Below, piece after piece: positions 8,122 through 15,479 of a stretch of 22,009 nucleotides of DNA (its first letter is position 1; each line of letters opens with the position of its first letter). Origin of the DNA: Bacilli bacterium (GTDB taxonomy: Bacteria > Bacillota_I > Bacilli_A > RF39 > UBA660); assembly GCA_900766325.1 (NCBI GenBank), contig CAAFVA010000009.1, positions 1 through 22,009 on the forward strand, in the 5' to 3' direction. A program made the translations under genes and the position numbers. The notes beneath the pieces are model-generated. The model did no database searches. It saw only the letters and a list, made by a program, of their open reading frames with translations, and had not been told where the DNA came from.

Positions 8122-8155
8122 GATTGATTTTTTCGTTTTATGAAAAAAATCAATC
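8122..8155. repeat. 12-bp perfect inverted repeat
   Basis: GATTGATTTTTT (8122-8133) and AAAAAATCAATC (8144-8155) around a 10-nt loop. On either strand it is not followed by a clean T-run, so it is not an obvious terminator. Confidence 0.6.
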
Positions 8156-8323
8156 TAGAATAAAGGCTGGTGATTACGAATAATATAATTAAACAAGAAA
8201 TTGATGTAGAAGAATCGTTAAGAAAGAGGTTAGAAATTATATGCGATTTTTTTCTAATATGATTATAATTAAGTTTATTTACTATTTCACCTAAATAAGT
8301 TATTATAATTATAGGTGATAAAA

Positions 8324-9046
8324 GTGAAAGAAACGTATATGCCTATTATAGGAGTTTTAGGAGTTCCAACGTATGATAATGAAAATGATGGTGTAATTGC
8401 TTTATATAATGATGTTAAAAACGTACTAACAAAAAAAGGTTGTATTCCCTTTATGATTTGCCCTTTGTTAAACATTGATTACGCTGATACAAAGTTAAGT
8501 GATATTCCCGATTTAAGTAAAAAAGAAAAAGAAGTTTATCAAAAAATGATAGAGATGTGCGATGGTATTATAATACCTGGTGGTTATCGTATATATAATT
8601 TTTATAAATACATAGTTGAATATGCAATACAAAAAGATATACCAATTTTAGGAACGTGTCTTGGAATGCAACTGCTTGCTAGCATTGATAACGTTGATAA
8701 ATGTATTGTTAAAAACGAAACCAAAATTAATCATGCTAAGAAACAAATAAAGTATGTGCATAAGGTGAAAATTTTTAAAAATACCTTGCTATTTGATATT
8801 ATAAAAAAAGAGGAAATTAGTGTTAATAGTAAACATAACTATCATGTCTCAAAAGTTAATATATTTAAAGTATCAGCATACTCTGAAGACGGTTTAATCG
8901 AAGCTATTGAACTTCCTGATAAAAATTTTGTTGTAGGAGTTCAGTGGCATCCAGAAAAAATGATAGATTATGATGAAGATGCTAACAAATTGTTTGATCG
9001 TTTTGTATTTGAGTGTTTTAAAAATAGAAATAGTAATATAAAATGA
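8324..9046 (+). CDS. Class I glutamine amidotransferase / gamma-glutamyl hydrolase-like (peptidase C26)
   Basis: The 240-residue product carries the C26 triad: Cys112 in GTCLGMQLL, and His209 and Glu211 in GVQWHPEKM; the IIIPGG turn and VNSKHNYHV segment are also typical. The nearest characterised relatives are PuuD-type gamma-glutamyl-gamma-aminobutyrate hydrolases, so it may cleave gamma-glutamyl bonds in polyamine or amino-acid breakdown; the substrate is not visible. The start was moved to GTG 8324 because AGGTGA (8313-8318) is well spaced for it; an in-frame GTG at 8315 lies inside that site. The stop is TGA. The GNAT gene follows 20 nt later, likely the same transcript. Confidence 0.85.
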   Translation: MKETYMPIIGVLGVPTYDNENDGVIALYNDVKNVLTKKGCIPFMICPLLNIDYADTKLSDIPDLSKKEKEVYQKMIEMCDGIIIPGGYRIYNFYKYIVEYAIQKDIPILGTCLGMQLLASIDNVDKCIVKNETKINHAKKQIKYVHKVKIFKNTLLFDIIKKEEISVNSKHNYHVSKVNIFKVSAYSEDGLIEAIELPDKNFVVGVQWHPEKMIDYDEDANKLFDRFVFECFKNRNSNIK

Positions 9047-9066
9047 GATGAAAAGGAGAATATTTT

Positions 9067-9612
9067 ATGGTTGAAGATAAATTTGAGGAATTAGAAACCG
9101 AAAGACTTATATTAAGAAAAATAACTGATGATGATGCTTTAATGTTATATGATAATATTTATAATAATTATGAATGGTATAAGTTTTATTATCAATTACC
9201 TTTTACTAGCTTTGAAGAGTATCAAAAGTTAGTTGAAAAATACAAAGATTGGTATGAAAAAGGTAATCACTTTAGATGGGGAATAGTATTAAAAGAAACA
9301 AAAGAAATGATTGGACTCGTTCAACTTCGTAGTAGGGATAATTTGAATAATAGCTGTAAAATTGGATACATAATTAGTTATAAGTTTACAGGTAACGGGT
9401 ATGCAAAAGAAGCGGTAGAAAAAATTCTTGATTTTGGAATTAATAAACTAGGTTATCACCGAATAGAAGCTCTTGTTGTATCTGAAAATAAAGATTCGGT
9501 AAAGTTAGCTAAAAGTGTTGGAATGACGTTTGAGTCAGTAAAAAAAGAGAGTTATCGAATAAAGGATACTTATTATGACCAAGATGTATATACTTTAATA
9601 AAGAAAAACTAA
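9067..9612 (+). CDS. GNAT family N-acetyltransferase (RimJ/RimL-like)
   Basis: A 181-residue cytoplasmic protein with the GNAT_3 layout: ETERLILRKITDDDA at the start, a middle WGIVLKETKEMIGLVQL strand pair, IGYIISYKFTGNGYAKEAVEKIL as the acetyl-CoA pyrophosphate-binding loop and helix (motif A), and GYHRIEALVVSENKDSVKLAKSVGMTFE near the end. Members acetylate ribosomal-protein N-termini, amino sugars or antibiotics; the acceptor cannot be told from sequence. AAGGAG precedes the ATG. It follows the C26 gene by 20 nt without a terminator between. Confidence 0.88.
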   Translation: MVEDKFEELETERLILRKITDDDALMLYDNIYNNYEWYKFYYQLPFTSFEEYQKLVEKYKDWYEKGNHFRWGIVLKETKEMIGLVQLRSRDNLNNSCKIGYIISYKFTGNGYAKEAVEKILDFGINKLGYHRIEALVVSENKDSVKLAKSVGMTFESVKKESYRIKDTYYDQDVYTLIKKN

Positions 9613-9630
9613 GCACTTATTTAGTGCCTA
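9602..9630 (-). terminator. Terminator of the YjcZ-like gene, overlapping its stop
   Basis: Minus strand TAGGCACT (9630-9623), loop AAATA, AGTGCTTA (9617-9610), then GTTTTTC. The first three bases are the TAG stop codon; the other end overlaps the 3' end of the GNAT gene on +. Confidence 0.7.
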
Positions 9631-9765
9631 GTTGCAACAATTATTATTATTTCTTCCGAAACCACAGAATAAGAAGAATATTATCGCTACGATTATTATT
9701 ATCCATATCCAGCTTGTTCCGTTTTGTTCATTATATGGATAATAAGGGTATGGTTGACAATACAT
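9628..9765 (-). CDS. YjcZ-like single-helix miniprotein (45 aa)
   Basis: Short gene of 45 codons ending in TAG. The product begins MYCQPYPYYPYNEQNGTSW, followed by one hydrophobic helix (IWIIIIVAIIFFLFCGFG) and a polar tail RNNNNCCN. A tyrosine/proline/asparagine-rich head, one helix and glycine or cysteine near the end is the pattern of the YjcZ family of tiny hydrophobic proteins, found in Bacillus spores. AAAGGGGTG lies five bases before the ATG. Its role is unknown; presence here could mean a sporulating ancestor or a general envelope role. It is preceded by a palindrome between promoter-like boxes. Confidence 0.75.
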   Translation of the reverse strand: MYCQPYPYYPYNEQNGTSWIWIIIIVAIIFFLFCGFGRNNNNCCN

Positions 9766-9787
9766 AAAAACACCCCTTTCTTAATAT

Positions 9788-9822
9788 ATTATATTTTTCC
9801 TTAGGAAAAATAAATATGTCAA
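9788..9822 (-). promoter_or_regulatory. Promoter-like region with 17-bp palindrome, upstream of YjcZ-like gene
   Basis: Minus strand TTGACA (9822-9817) and TATAAT (9793-9788) are consensus boxes but 23 nt apart. The gap contains a perfect dyad, TTTTTCCT / AGGAAAAA (9794-9801 and 9803-9810), directly abutting the -10. This looks like an operator or a promoter needing an activator. Confidence 0.45.
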
Positions 9823-9834
9823 ACGCCTTAAAAT

Positions 9835-10776
9835 CTAGATGATAAATGTAGTTTCATCAATAAAACTATAATTTGTTTTATATTTTAATTGTCTAATAAC
9901 TCTTGATATAGCATCATCTTTGGCTTTAGCTTCTAACATTATATCAACGTTTTTATTATATGTTTTTAAAAGGTTTAAAAACTTGATAAATTCATTTACA
10001 TCCACGTAATCATGGTGGCTCCTAAACTCTTTTTTTAGCGTGCTTTTGGGTGATGAAAAATGAAATTTTGGTTTTAAATCTTTCCAAGTATTTAAAATGT
10101 CTTCTATATAACAATCTAATTTTTCACCCTCGTTATTACATATGTAATGATGGTAATCTAGTACCATAGGTATATTTAACTTTTTACATAAATATAATAC
10201 GTCTTTAACGTTATATACTTTATCATCGTTTTCTAATGCGATGCATTTTTTTATATGATTTGGTAATTTGTTAAAGTTGTTTATAAACCTGGTAATAGAT
10301 GCTTTTTTACCACACGCACTACTTCCTACGTGAAGTATAATTATAGGGTTATTAATATTTAGTGCTTTAAGTATTTTATAGTGATATTCTAATATTTGAG
10401 TAGTGTTATTAACTATTTTTTTATCCATACTGTTTAATACTGCACACTGGTCCGGATGAGTGTCTACTCTTATGTTCTTATCATTTATTATTTTTCCTAT
10501 CTCTTTATATTCTTTTAAAAATGGTGTTATGTAATCAAAACTTACTTTATCATGAGTTGCCAGTGGTACTAGTTTTGATGTTATTCTATAAAAATGAAAG
10601 TTATTTTTTACGTTATATATCATTATTTCTTTTAGAGCGTTAACGTTATTTTTTGTTATTTCTAGTAATTTTTCTATAGTGTAAGTTTTATTTACATAAT
10701 TAGTATATGTAATAGTACTTGATGTTGTTATATCAAGAGCTTTAGAAATTGCAACGTAGCCTAATCTTATTATCAT
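9835..10776 (-). CDS. uvsE: UV-damage endonuclease UvsE (UVDE)
   Basis: UVDE nicks DNA 5' to UV photoproducts and other distortions, an alternative to UvrABC repair. The 313-residue product matches the TIM-barrel family over its length: MIIRLGYV at the start, YRITSKLVPLATHD (His75), DTHPDQ (His107), IILHVGSS (His149), ALENDDK (Glu182), VLDYHH (Asp207, His209 or 210), FHFSSPK (His239) and MLEAKAKDDA (Glu282). These are the metal ligands of the family, and all appear present. GGTGA lies before the ATG. It is downstream of the M18 aminopeptidase gene but separated by a terminator, so it may have its own weak promoter in the short gap. Confidence 0.92.
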   Translation of the reverse strand: MIIRLGYVAISKALDITTSSTITYTNYVNKTYTIEKLLEITKNNVNALKEIMIYNVKNNFHFYRITSKLVPLATHDKVSFDYITPFLKEYKEIGKIINDKNIRVDTHPDQCAVLNSMDKKIVNNTTQILEYHYKILKALNINNPIIILHVGSSACGKKASITRFINNFNKLPNHIKKCIALENDDKVYNVKDVLYLCKKLNIPMVLDYHHYICNNEGEKLDCYIEDILNTWKDLKPKFHFSSPKSTLKKEFRSHHDYVDVNEFIKFLNLLKTYNKNVDIMLEAKAKDDAISRVIRQLKYKTNYSFIDETTFII

Positions 10777-10802
10777 TTTATCACCATTAATAATATGGAA
10801 AA

Positions 10803-10832
10803 TAAAAAAGGAAATATTTTGATTTCCTTTTA
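10803..10832 (-). terminator. Terminator of the M18 aminopeptidase gene
   Basis: Minus strand AAAAGGAAAT (10831-10822), six-base loop, ATTTCCTTTT (10815-10806) and further Ts. The stop codon overlaps the 5' arm. Confidence 0.8.
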
Positions 10833-12206
10833 GTTTTCTTCAAAAAAAGCTTTGTATCCAAGATATGCTGAGTATATATCAAACTTGCTTGTTACTTCAT
10901 AAGGAGAGTGCATTGATATAACTGGAACACCGCAATCTATTACGTCCATTCCTTTATCTGCTAGAATGTATGCTATGGTGCCTCCGCCACCTAAGTCTAC
11001 CTTTCCAAGCTCTGATACTTGGTATTTTACGTTATTTTCTTCAAAAATACGCCTTACTTTTGCAACGAACTCGGCGTTTGCATCTGATGCGCCAGACTTA
11101 CCACCAGATCCAGTATACTTATTTAATTCAACGCCAAAACCAATGTGTGAGGCGTTATTTTTTTCTACCGTTGATTGGTAATTAGGATCAATACCCGCAC
11201 CAACATCCGCTGATAACATCATTGAATTGCAATAAGTTTTATTTAGTGCACCAGGTTTATTTTCGTCTTCTTTGTTTAGTAATTCATTTATAAATAAATC
11301 AAACATTTGTGAACACATCCCGGTGTTTCCTACGCTTCCTATCTCTTCTTTATCGGCGAATATTGCTACCATGGTTTTATCTTTTGTTTCAGCATTTATT
11401 AACGCTTCTAAGGTGGCATAAGCACACACTCTATCATCTTGACCATATCCTGCAATCATGCTTTTGTCAAAACCTAGGTCTTTTGCTTTAAAAGCTGGGA
11501 CTACTTCTAATTCTGAGCTATAAAAATCTATTTCTTTTATTCCATATTTTTCGTTTAGCAAGTTCATTATGTTTTCTTTTACAGAATCATCATCATTTGG
11601 TATGCTTCCAATTAAAACGTTTAAATCTTCTCCAGTAACTGCTTTTCCTACCTTTTTTTCATATTGTTCTTGTGCAAGATGAGGTAATATATCCGTTATT
11701 GTAAAAATTGGGTCATCATCATTTTCTCCGATTTCTACTTCTATTTTTTCACCGTTTGGCTTAACTATTACACCATGAATCGCAAGTGGAATTGTTGTCC
11801 ATTGATACTTTTTAATTCCTCCGTAATAATGTGTTTTGAAAAGAGCTAGCTTTGCATCTTCGTAAAGTGGGTTAGGTTTTAAATCAAGCCTTGGTGAGTC
11901 AATGTGTGCACCTATTAAGTTTATTCCCTCGGTTATTTTTTTATCGCCTATAATGGCAGCATAAATACTTTTATCCCTGTTTATCATGTAAACTTTATCA
12001 CCACGCTTTAAAGAATCTATACTGTTTATTTCTTTAAAACCGTTATCTCTTAATTTATTTACTATTACATTTGATGCTTCTCTTTCCGTCTTAGCCTCGT
12101 TTAAAAATTTTACGTAGCCCTTACAAAAATCATATATTGAATCTTTTAAGTTGTTATCAATTTTTAACCAACCACTAGTTTTCTTGTTTATTATATTTTT
12201 TTCCAT
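10830..12206 (-). CDS. M18 family aminopeptidase (aspartyl aminopeptidase-like)
   Basis: Zinc-dependent cytosolic exopeptidase that removes N-terminal, often acidic, residues. The 458-residue product has the whole M18 pattern: LIGAHIDSPRLDLKPNPLYED (His101), GYGQDDRVCAY (Asp257), FADKEEIGSVGNTGM (Glu287/288), LSADVGAGIDPNYQ (Asp334) and PVISMHSPYEVTSKFD (His433), which supply two metal sites and the catalytic glutamate. Length is normal for the family. AGGAGG lies a few bases before the ATG at 12206. It stands alone between terminators. Confidence 0.94.
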   Translation of the reverse strand: MEKNIINKKTSGWLKIDNNLKDSIYDFCKGYVKFLNEAKTEREASNVIVNKLRDNGFKEINSIDSLKRGDKVYMINRDKSIYAAIIGDKKITEGINLIGAHIDSPRLDLKPNPLYEDAKLALFKTHYYGGIKKYQWTTIPLAIHGVIVKPNGEKIEVEIGENDDDPIFTITDILPHLAQEQYEKKVGKAVTGEDLNVLIGSIPNDDDSVKENIMNLLNEKYGIKEIDFYSSELEVVPAFKAKDLGFDKSMIAGYGQDDRVCAYATLEALINAETKDKTMVAIFADKEEIGSVGNTGMCSQMFDLFINELLNKEDENKPGALNKTYCNSMMLSADVGAGIDPNYQSTVEKNNASHIGFGVELNKYTGSGGKSGASDANAEFVAKVRRIFEENNVKYQVSELGKVDLGGGGTIAYILADKGMDVIDCGVPVISMHSPYEVTSKFDIYSAYLGYKAFFEEN

Positions 12207-12225
12207 ATCTATTCCTCCTTTTTAT

Positions 12226-12256
12226 ATGATACCACTTAATTAAAAAAATAATGTAA
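12226..12256 (-). promoter_or_regulatory. Candidate M18 gene promoter
   Basis: Minus strand extended -10 TGgTATCAT (12234-12226); a weak TTACAT -35 (12256-12251) at 19 nt. Confidence 0.35.
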
Positions 12257-12378
12257 AAATTTAAAAAAATTACTTACTTTTATTATTGTCAAACAAAAAT
12301 GTAATTTATTTTCAAAACTTCTTAGTAAAATTAAAAAAATAGGTAATGCTTTACCATTTATGATTACAAAAAAGAGGT

Positions 12379-12471
12379 TTAAAAGGAAACATTTTCTTTT
12401 TCAACCCATATTCTACCGGTAGCATGGTGTGTTGCTATAATTAAATTATGGTCTTTAAAATCGGGTAAATT
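12379..12471 (-). pseudogene. Possible gene remnant (30 codons without a start)
   Basis: Between two stops the minus strand encodes NLPDFKDHNLIIATHHATG then RIWVEKENVSF. This composition (two His, Gly-Arg-Ile-Trp) is unlike random AT-rich translation and reads like the C-terminal end of a real protein, but there is no start codon or ribosome-binding site, and I do not recognise the family. Confidence 0.25.
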
Positions 12472-12526
12472 TTAAATGCTTGATTCTTTGGTTCTTAGTC
12501 AAATAGTGATGGTGGATATTAAATAA

Positions 12527-12551
12527 CAAAAAAACTAACATTTCTGTTAGT
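12527..12551 (-). terminator. Terminator downstream of tRNA-Thr
   Basis: Minus strand ACTAACA (12551-12545), GAAA tetraloop, TGTTAGT (12540-12534), then seven Ts. Ends the UPF0316-tRNA transcript. Confidence 0.88.
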
Positions 12552-12595
12552 AATTTATTACTCTCAAACATAAAAGCTCGAGTTTCCTATCAATC

Positions 12596-12669
12596 TGGTG
12601 CCGCTTGTAAGAATCGAACTTACAGCTAATCATTACGAGTGACTTGTTTTACCATTAAACTAAAGCGGC
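12596..12669 (-). tRNA. tRNA-Thr (anticodon CGU)
   Basis: A 74-nt cloverleaf with encoded CCA: acceptor GCCGCTT/AAGCGGC, D-arm GTTT/AAAC, anticodon stem AGTCA/TGATT with loop CTCGTAA (anticodon CGT, reads ACG), T-arm GTAAG/CTTAC with loop TTCGATT. It starts 9 nt after the stop of the UPF0316 gene, so the two are probably co-transcribed, and a strong terminator follows. Confidence 0.95.
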
Positions 12670-12678
12670 ATATAAGCT

Positions 12679-13191
12679 TTATTTAAAAAAGCCATTTACT
12701 ACGTATTTTGTTTCGTTTACTACCATGAAGGCGTTTTCATCAATTCTATTTATTATACTTTTTAGATTATTTAGATGTTTTTTATCTAATTCTATAAAAA
12801 GCATTATTTTTCTTATTCCATCTTTACCGGTACAATCAACTTGTGAAACGGCATAGCCTTCATTTCTTATGTCATTTATTTTGTTTTCACAATTTTCATC
12901 TAGTACTACTTGCATGCATACCTTTCCGTTTATTAGTTTATTGGATAACGTTGTTCCGATAAACGTTCCAACCGCGTAACCTAATGCGTATGATATTGCT
13001 ATCCACATGCTTTTTATATTGGTTGTAAGTGCTTCTTTTACAACAAAAAACCATATTAATACGTCAATGAAACCTAATATTGTTGCAAGTATCCTTTTTG
13101 ATTTAACAGTAAGTACCGTAACAAAAGTACCTAGTGATACGTCAACCATTCTTGCAAAAAATATGATTAGACATATTTGAAGTACACTCAT
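12679..13191 (-). CDS. UPF0316 family membrane protein (DUF5698/DUF2179)
   Basis: The 170-residue product matches the UPF0316 (B. subtilis YebE) pattern: three membrane helices in the first ~90 residues, with FFARMVDVSLGTFVTVLTVKSKR and ALGYAVGTFIGTTLSNKL, then a soluble DUF2179 domain (about 95-165, DIRNEGYAVSQVDCTGKDGIRKIMLFIELDK). Function is unknown. DUF2179 has a ferredoxin-like fold that might bind a small ligand. AGGAG precedes the ATG. A good promoter lies upstream, and tRNA-Thr follows 9 nt after the stop. Confidence 0.88.
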   Translation of the reverse strand: MSVLQICLIIFFARMVDVSLGTFVTVLTVKSKRILATILGFIDVLIWFFVVKEALTTNIKSMWIAISYALGYAVGTFIGTTLSNKLINGKVCMQVVLDENCENKINDIRNEGYAVSQVDCTGKDGIRKIMLFIELDKKHLNNLKSIINRIDENAFMVVNETKYVVNGFFK

Positions 13192-13215
13192 ATTCTTTCT
13201 CCTTATTGCTCTTTA

Positions 13216-13244
13216 ATAATATCATAATTATTTCAATTCTTCAA
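13216..13244 (-). promoter_or_regulatory. Promoter of UPF0316-tRNA-Thr unit
   Basis: Minus strand TTGAAG (13244-13239), 17-nt spacer, TGaTATTAT ending at 13216. Confidence 0.7.
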
Positions 13245-13264
13245 TAGATAAGTTTAAGATAAAG

Positions 13265-13273
13265 TGATATAAT
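13265..13273 (+). promoter_or_regulatory. Extended -10 promoter for the 13295 gene
   Basis: TGaTATAAT, in the same GTGATATAAT context as the sites at 5738 and 14624; no convincing -35. Confidence 0.55.
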
Positions 13274-13294
13274 GTTAATTATGGAGGGATCAAA

Positions 13295-14032
13295 TTGAAT
13301 AAAAACATAGAAATAAAAAGAAATTGTTTGGTTTTGTTTATATTAAATATATTTGTTTTGTTAACGCTTATTTTGTTTAGAATTTATTTTTCTAACGTAG
13401 GGTATCCACAAGTTATAGTTAATACGGCACTAATAATAAATATAGTAATTTTAATTATAGGGGTTATATTTAATATTATTTTGGTTATAAAACCTAATTT
13501 ATTTGATGAAAGAAAATCATTAATTACCTTTTGTGTTTTGTTTATTATTTACGTATTACTTAATACGGTTGGAGTGGTAATTATTAATGATAAGTTAAGT
13601 GATGGTTATGCTGAAATTGCAGACGACTTAGCTGGTTACTGTGAAACTTATGTTTGTGATAGCTACGAAACGGTAAATGAAGATGGATTAAAAGACTTCA
13701 TCATTAATAAAACTTATTTAGATTATAACGGAGTTGAAAACGAAATCGAAATCCATACGAAGTATGATTTAAAAGATGTTGTTTCGGTTGAAGCAACGGT
13801 TAGTTCACAAAACGAAATGTTTTCTGAAGGTTTAATTAAAGAACAGGTTGAAACTTATTATAACAATTTTGGGGTGGCAATTGACGAATCATTAATAAGA
13901 CAAGCTTTTGATAATAGGTTTGGTGAGCCGGTAAAAAAAGATAACTTAACTTATAAAGTAAGTGAGATTTACGAAGATGGTGAACTTATTAGGTTAGATA
14001 CCATTATAACCTTAGATTTAAAACAAGACTAA
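13295..14032 (+). CDS. Three-helix membrane protein of unknown function
   Basis: The 245-residue product has three predicted helices (about residues 10-30, 38-64, 76-99) and a C-terminal extracytoplasmic-looking domain of about 140 residues containing one close cysteine pair (YCETYVC, residues 114-120). The domain is acidic and has no motif I recognise. The start is TTG at 13295, supported by GGAGGG at 13283-13288; no better in-frame ATG exists nearby. A single-gene unit with its own promoter and a terminator whose loop contains the stop codon. Confidence 0.75.
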   Translation: MNKNIEIKRNCLVLFILNIFVLLTLILFRIYFSNVGYPQVIVNTALIINIVILIIGVIFNIILVIKPNLFDERKSLITFCVLFIIYVLLNTVGVVIINDKLSDGYAEIADDLAGYCETYVCDSYETVNEDGLKDFIINKTYLDYNGVENEIEIHTKYDLKDVVSVEATVSSQNEMFSEGLIKEQVETYYNNFGVAIDESLIRQAFDNRFGEPVKKDNLTYKVSEIYEDGELIRLDTIITLDLKQD

Positions 14033-14046
14033 TCTTGTTTTTTGTT
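14020..14046 (+). terminator. Terminator with the stop codon in its loop
   Basis: AAAACAAGA (14020-14028), loop CTAA containing the TAA stop, TCTTGTTTT (14033-14041) plus Ts. Confidence 0.85.
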
Positions 14047-14093
14047 ATTATTTTTGTTAATATTAATATAGAATAATAAAGGTGGTGTAAGTT

Positions 14094-14492
14094 ATGGACA
14101 CGGTTATTAATACTTTTTTGGAAACTCCTATGTTGATGATTGCTGTTATCGTGTTTTTTCTATGTGTTATAATTGGTTTTTTTGGTGATATGTATTTAAA
14201 AAAGATAAATAAAATGAAAACTTCGTTTGATAATGAACCCGAAGTAACTTTAGATAAAGATGAAAGTACTGAAGAAAATGAAGGTAGTAATAAAGAAACA
14301 AACACCGAAGAGGTTGCAGCAAATAGTAATAGTAATATGAACATTAGTAATGATGCTGATAATAACACGTATATTCAGCCAAATTTAGAGAACACTTCAT
14401 CAGAACAGAATAATATAAATGATGCTATTAGTAATGTTATAGATACTAAAACTGATATTAATGCCGAAGATGTTTTAAATAATATTTTTTGA
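14094..14492 (+). CDS. Small membrane-anchored protein with disordered acidic tail
   Basis: A 132-residue protein with one N-terminal helix (about residues 12-32), a short basic stop (KKINKMK), then about 90 residues rich in Asn, Glu, Asp, Ser and Thr with no hydrophobic core, so probably disordered; a short helix-like end (AEDVLNNIF) closes it. GGTGGTG lies before the ATG. Ends in TGA. The basic stretch after the helix suggests the tail is cytoplasmic. No recognised family; no promoter was clear in the 60 bp upstream, and it lies just after the previous gene's terminator. Confidence 0.65.
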   Translation: MDTVINTFLETPMLMIAVIVFFLCVIIGFFGDMYLKKINKMKTSFDNEPEVTLDKDESTEENEGSNKETNTEEVAANSNSNMNISNDADNNTYIQPNLENTSSEQNNINDAISNVIDTKTDINAEDVLNNIF

Positions 14493-14493
14493 T

Positions 14494-14526
14494 AAAAACA
14501 CCTTATAAAATAAGGAGTTTTTATTT
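14494..14526 (+). terminator. Intrinsic terminator of the 14094 gene
   Basis: AAAAAC-A-CCTTAT (14494-14506), loop AAA, ATAAGG-A-GTTTTT (14510-14522) with one A-A mismatch and following Ts. Confidence 0.85.
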
Positions 14527-14562
14527 TAAAGTTAGATTTAATTAAAAAATAATGATTAATTA

Positions 14563-14633
14563 TGTTATAATCTTGATATAATGAAATAGCCATAATAAAA
14601 TGACTAAAAATTATTTTAAATAAGTGATATAAT
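14563..14633 (+). promoter_or_regulatory. Three extended -10 sites upstream of cdaA
   Basis: TGtTATAAT (14563-14571), TGaTATAAT (14574-14582) and TGaTATAAT (14625-14633), none with a good -35. The last is nearest to cdaA and the likeliest main promoter. Confidence 0.5.
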
Positions 14634-14657
14634 AGCTTTATACACGAGGAGGTTAGT

Positions 14658-15479
14658 ATGACGGTAGATAATGTTTTAACGATAATAAAAGATATAATAG
14701 ATATATGTATGGTGTGGACTGGACTTTATTTCATCTTAAAAAGTATTAAAAATAACGTTAAATTCACCATGCTATTTAAGGGTATAATCATAATTGTAGT
14801 AATAAAATTATTAAGTGATTTATTTGATTTAACGGCGATAGGTCTTTTGTTGGAGTATGTTGTTATGTGGGGACCACTTGCGTTAGTTATTATTTTCCAA
14901 CCGGAAATTAGGTCTGTTTTGGAACAGTTAGGAAGGTCACAATTACTAGGAAGACATAAAGTTTTAACAATCTCTGAAAGAGAAAGAATAGTTTATGAAA
15001 TAGGCCTTGCTTTGGAATATTTAAAAAAGCATAGGATAGGTGCACTAATTGTTATTGAACGTGATAATTCACTTTCTGAGTACATTGAAAGATCTAAAAA
15101 ATTATATGCAGAAATATCAAACGAGTTATTAGTTGCAATATTTTTCCCTGACAACCCACTTCATGACGGTGGTGTAATTATACAAGGTGATAAAATTACT
15201 TCTGCTGGCGCGGTATTTCCTACCACGGTTGAAATGAAGTTTAGTAAACGTTTGGGCACAAGACACCGGGCTGCAATAGGGATAAGTGAAGAAACTGATG
15301 CTATTGCAATAATTGTTTCTGAAGAGACTGGTAGAATATCAATTGCTATAAATGGTGATTTAAATTATAATTTATCTTTGGAAGAAGCAAAGATGACGAT
15401 TTTAGATGAATTAAAACCAAAGAAGACCGCTGAATTTGATTATGAAGTAGAAGAAGTGGAGGATGAGGAAAATGAATAA
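14658..15479 (+). CDS. cdaA: Diadenylate cyclase CdaA (c-di-AMP synthase)
   Basis: CdaA joins two ATP into cyclic di-AMP, the messenger controlling potassium and osmotic balance and wall homeostasis. The 273-residue product has three N-terminal membrane helices (about 8-28, 38-56, 62-80), a QPEIRSVLEQLGR linker and the DAC domain with both catalytic motifs: DGG (residues 170-172, PLHDGGVII) and RHR (202-204, GTRHRAAIG). An acidic tail closes it. GAGGAGG lies a few bases before the ATG. The cdaR gene overlaps the 3' end, as in the usual operon. Confidence 0.97.
   Translation: MTVDNVLTIIKDIIDICMVWTGLYFILKSIKNNVKFTMLFKGIIIIVVIKLLSDLFDLTAIGLLLEYVVMWGPLALVIIFQPEIRSVLEQLGRSQLLGRHKVLTISERERIVYEIGLALEYLKKHRIGALIVIERDNSLSEYIERSKKLYAEISNELLVAIFFPDNPLHDGGVIIQGDKITSAGAVFPTTVEMKFSKRLGTRHRAAIGISEETDAIAIIVSEETGRISIAINGDLNYNLSLEEAKMTILDELKPKKTAEFDYEVEEVEDEENE

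Larger units (their letters stand above)
8067..8323. other. Intergenic stretch after ssrA with inverted repeats
   Basis: It holds a weak hairpin followed by four Ts (8079-8099, possible ssrA terminator), a 12-bp inverted repeat (8122-8155), and a 30-codon frame starting GTG at 8170 and ending TGA at 8262 with no clear ribosome-binding site. Two TATAAT boxes (8264-8269 and 8304-8309) precede the next gene. Nothing here is a convincing gene. Confidence 0.5.
12207..12595. other. 389-bp intergenic region between M18 gene and tRNA-Thr
   Basis: It contains the likely M18 promoter at its left end, a possible gene remnant (12379-12471), and the tRNA terminator (12527-12551). A TTGACA box on the minus strand (12292-12287) has no matching -10. 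No intact gene is seen on either strand. Confidence 0.6.

Noticed and set aside
8170..8262. A 30-codon frame from GTG after ssrA
   Set aside because: Plausible residues but no usable ribosome-binding site and no recognisable homology; kept only as part of the intergenic description.
12287..12292. TTGACA on the minus strand as the M18 promoter -35
   Set aside because: The matching -10 window contains only Ts on that strand, and the box is about 80 bp from the gene.
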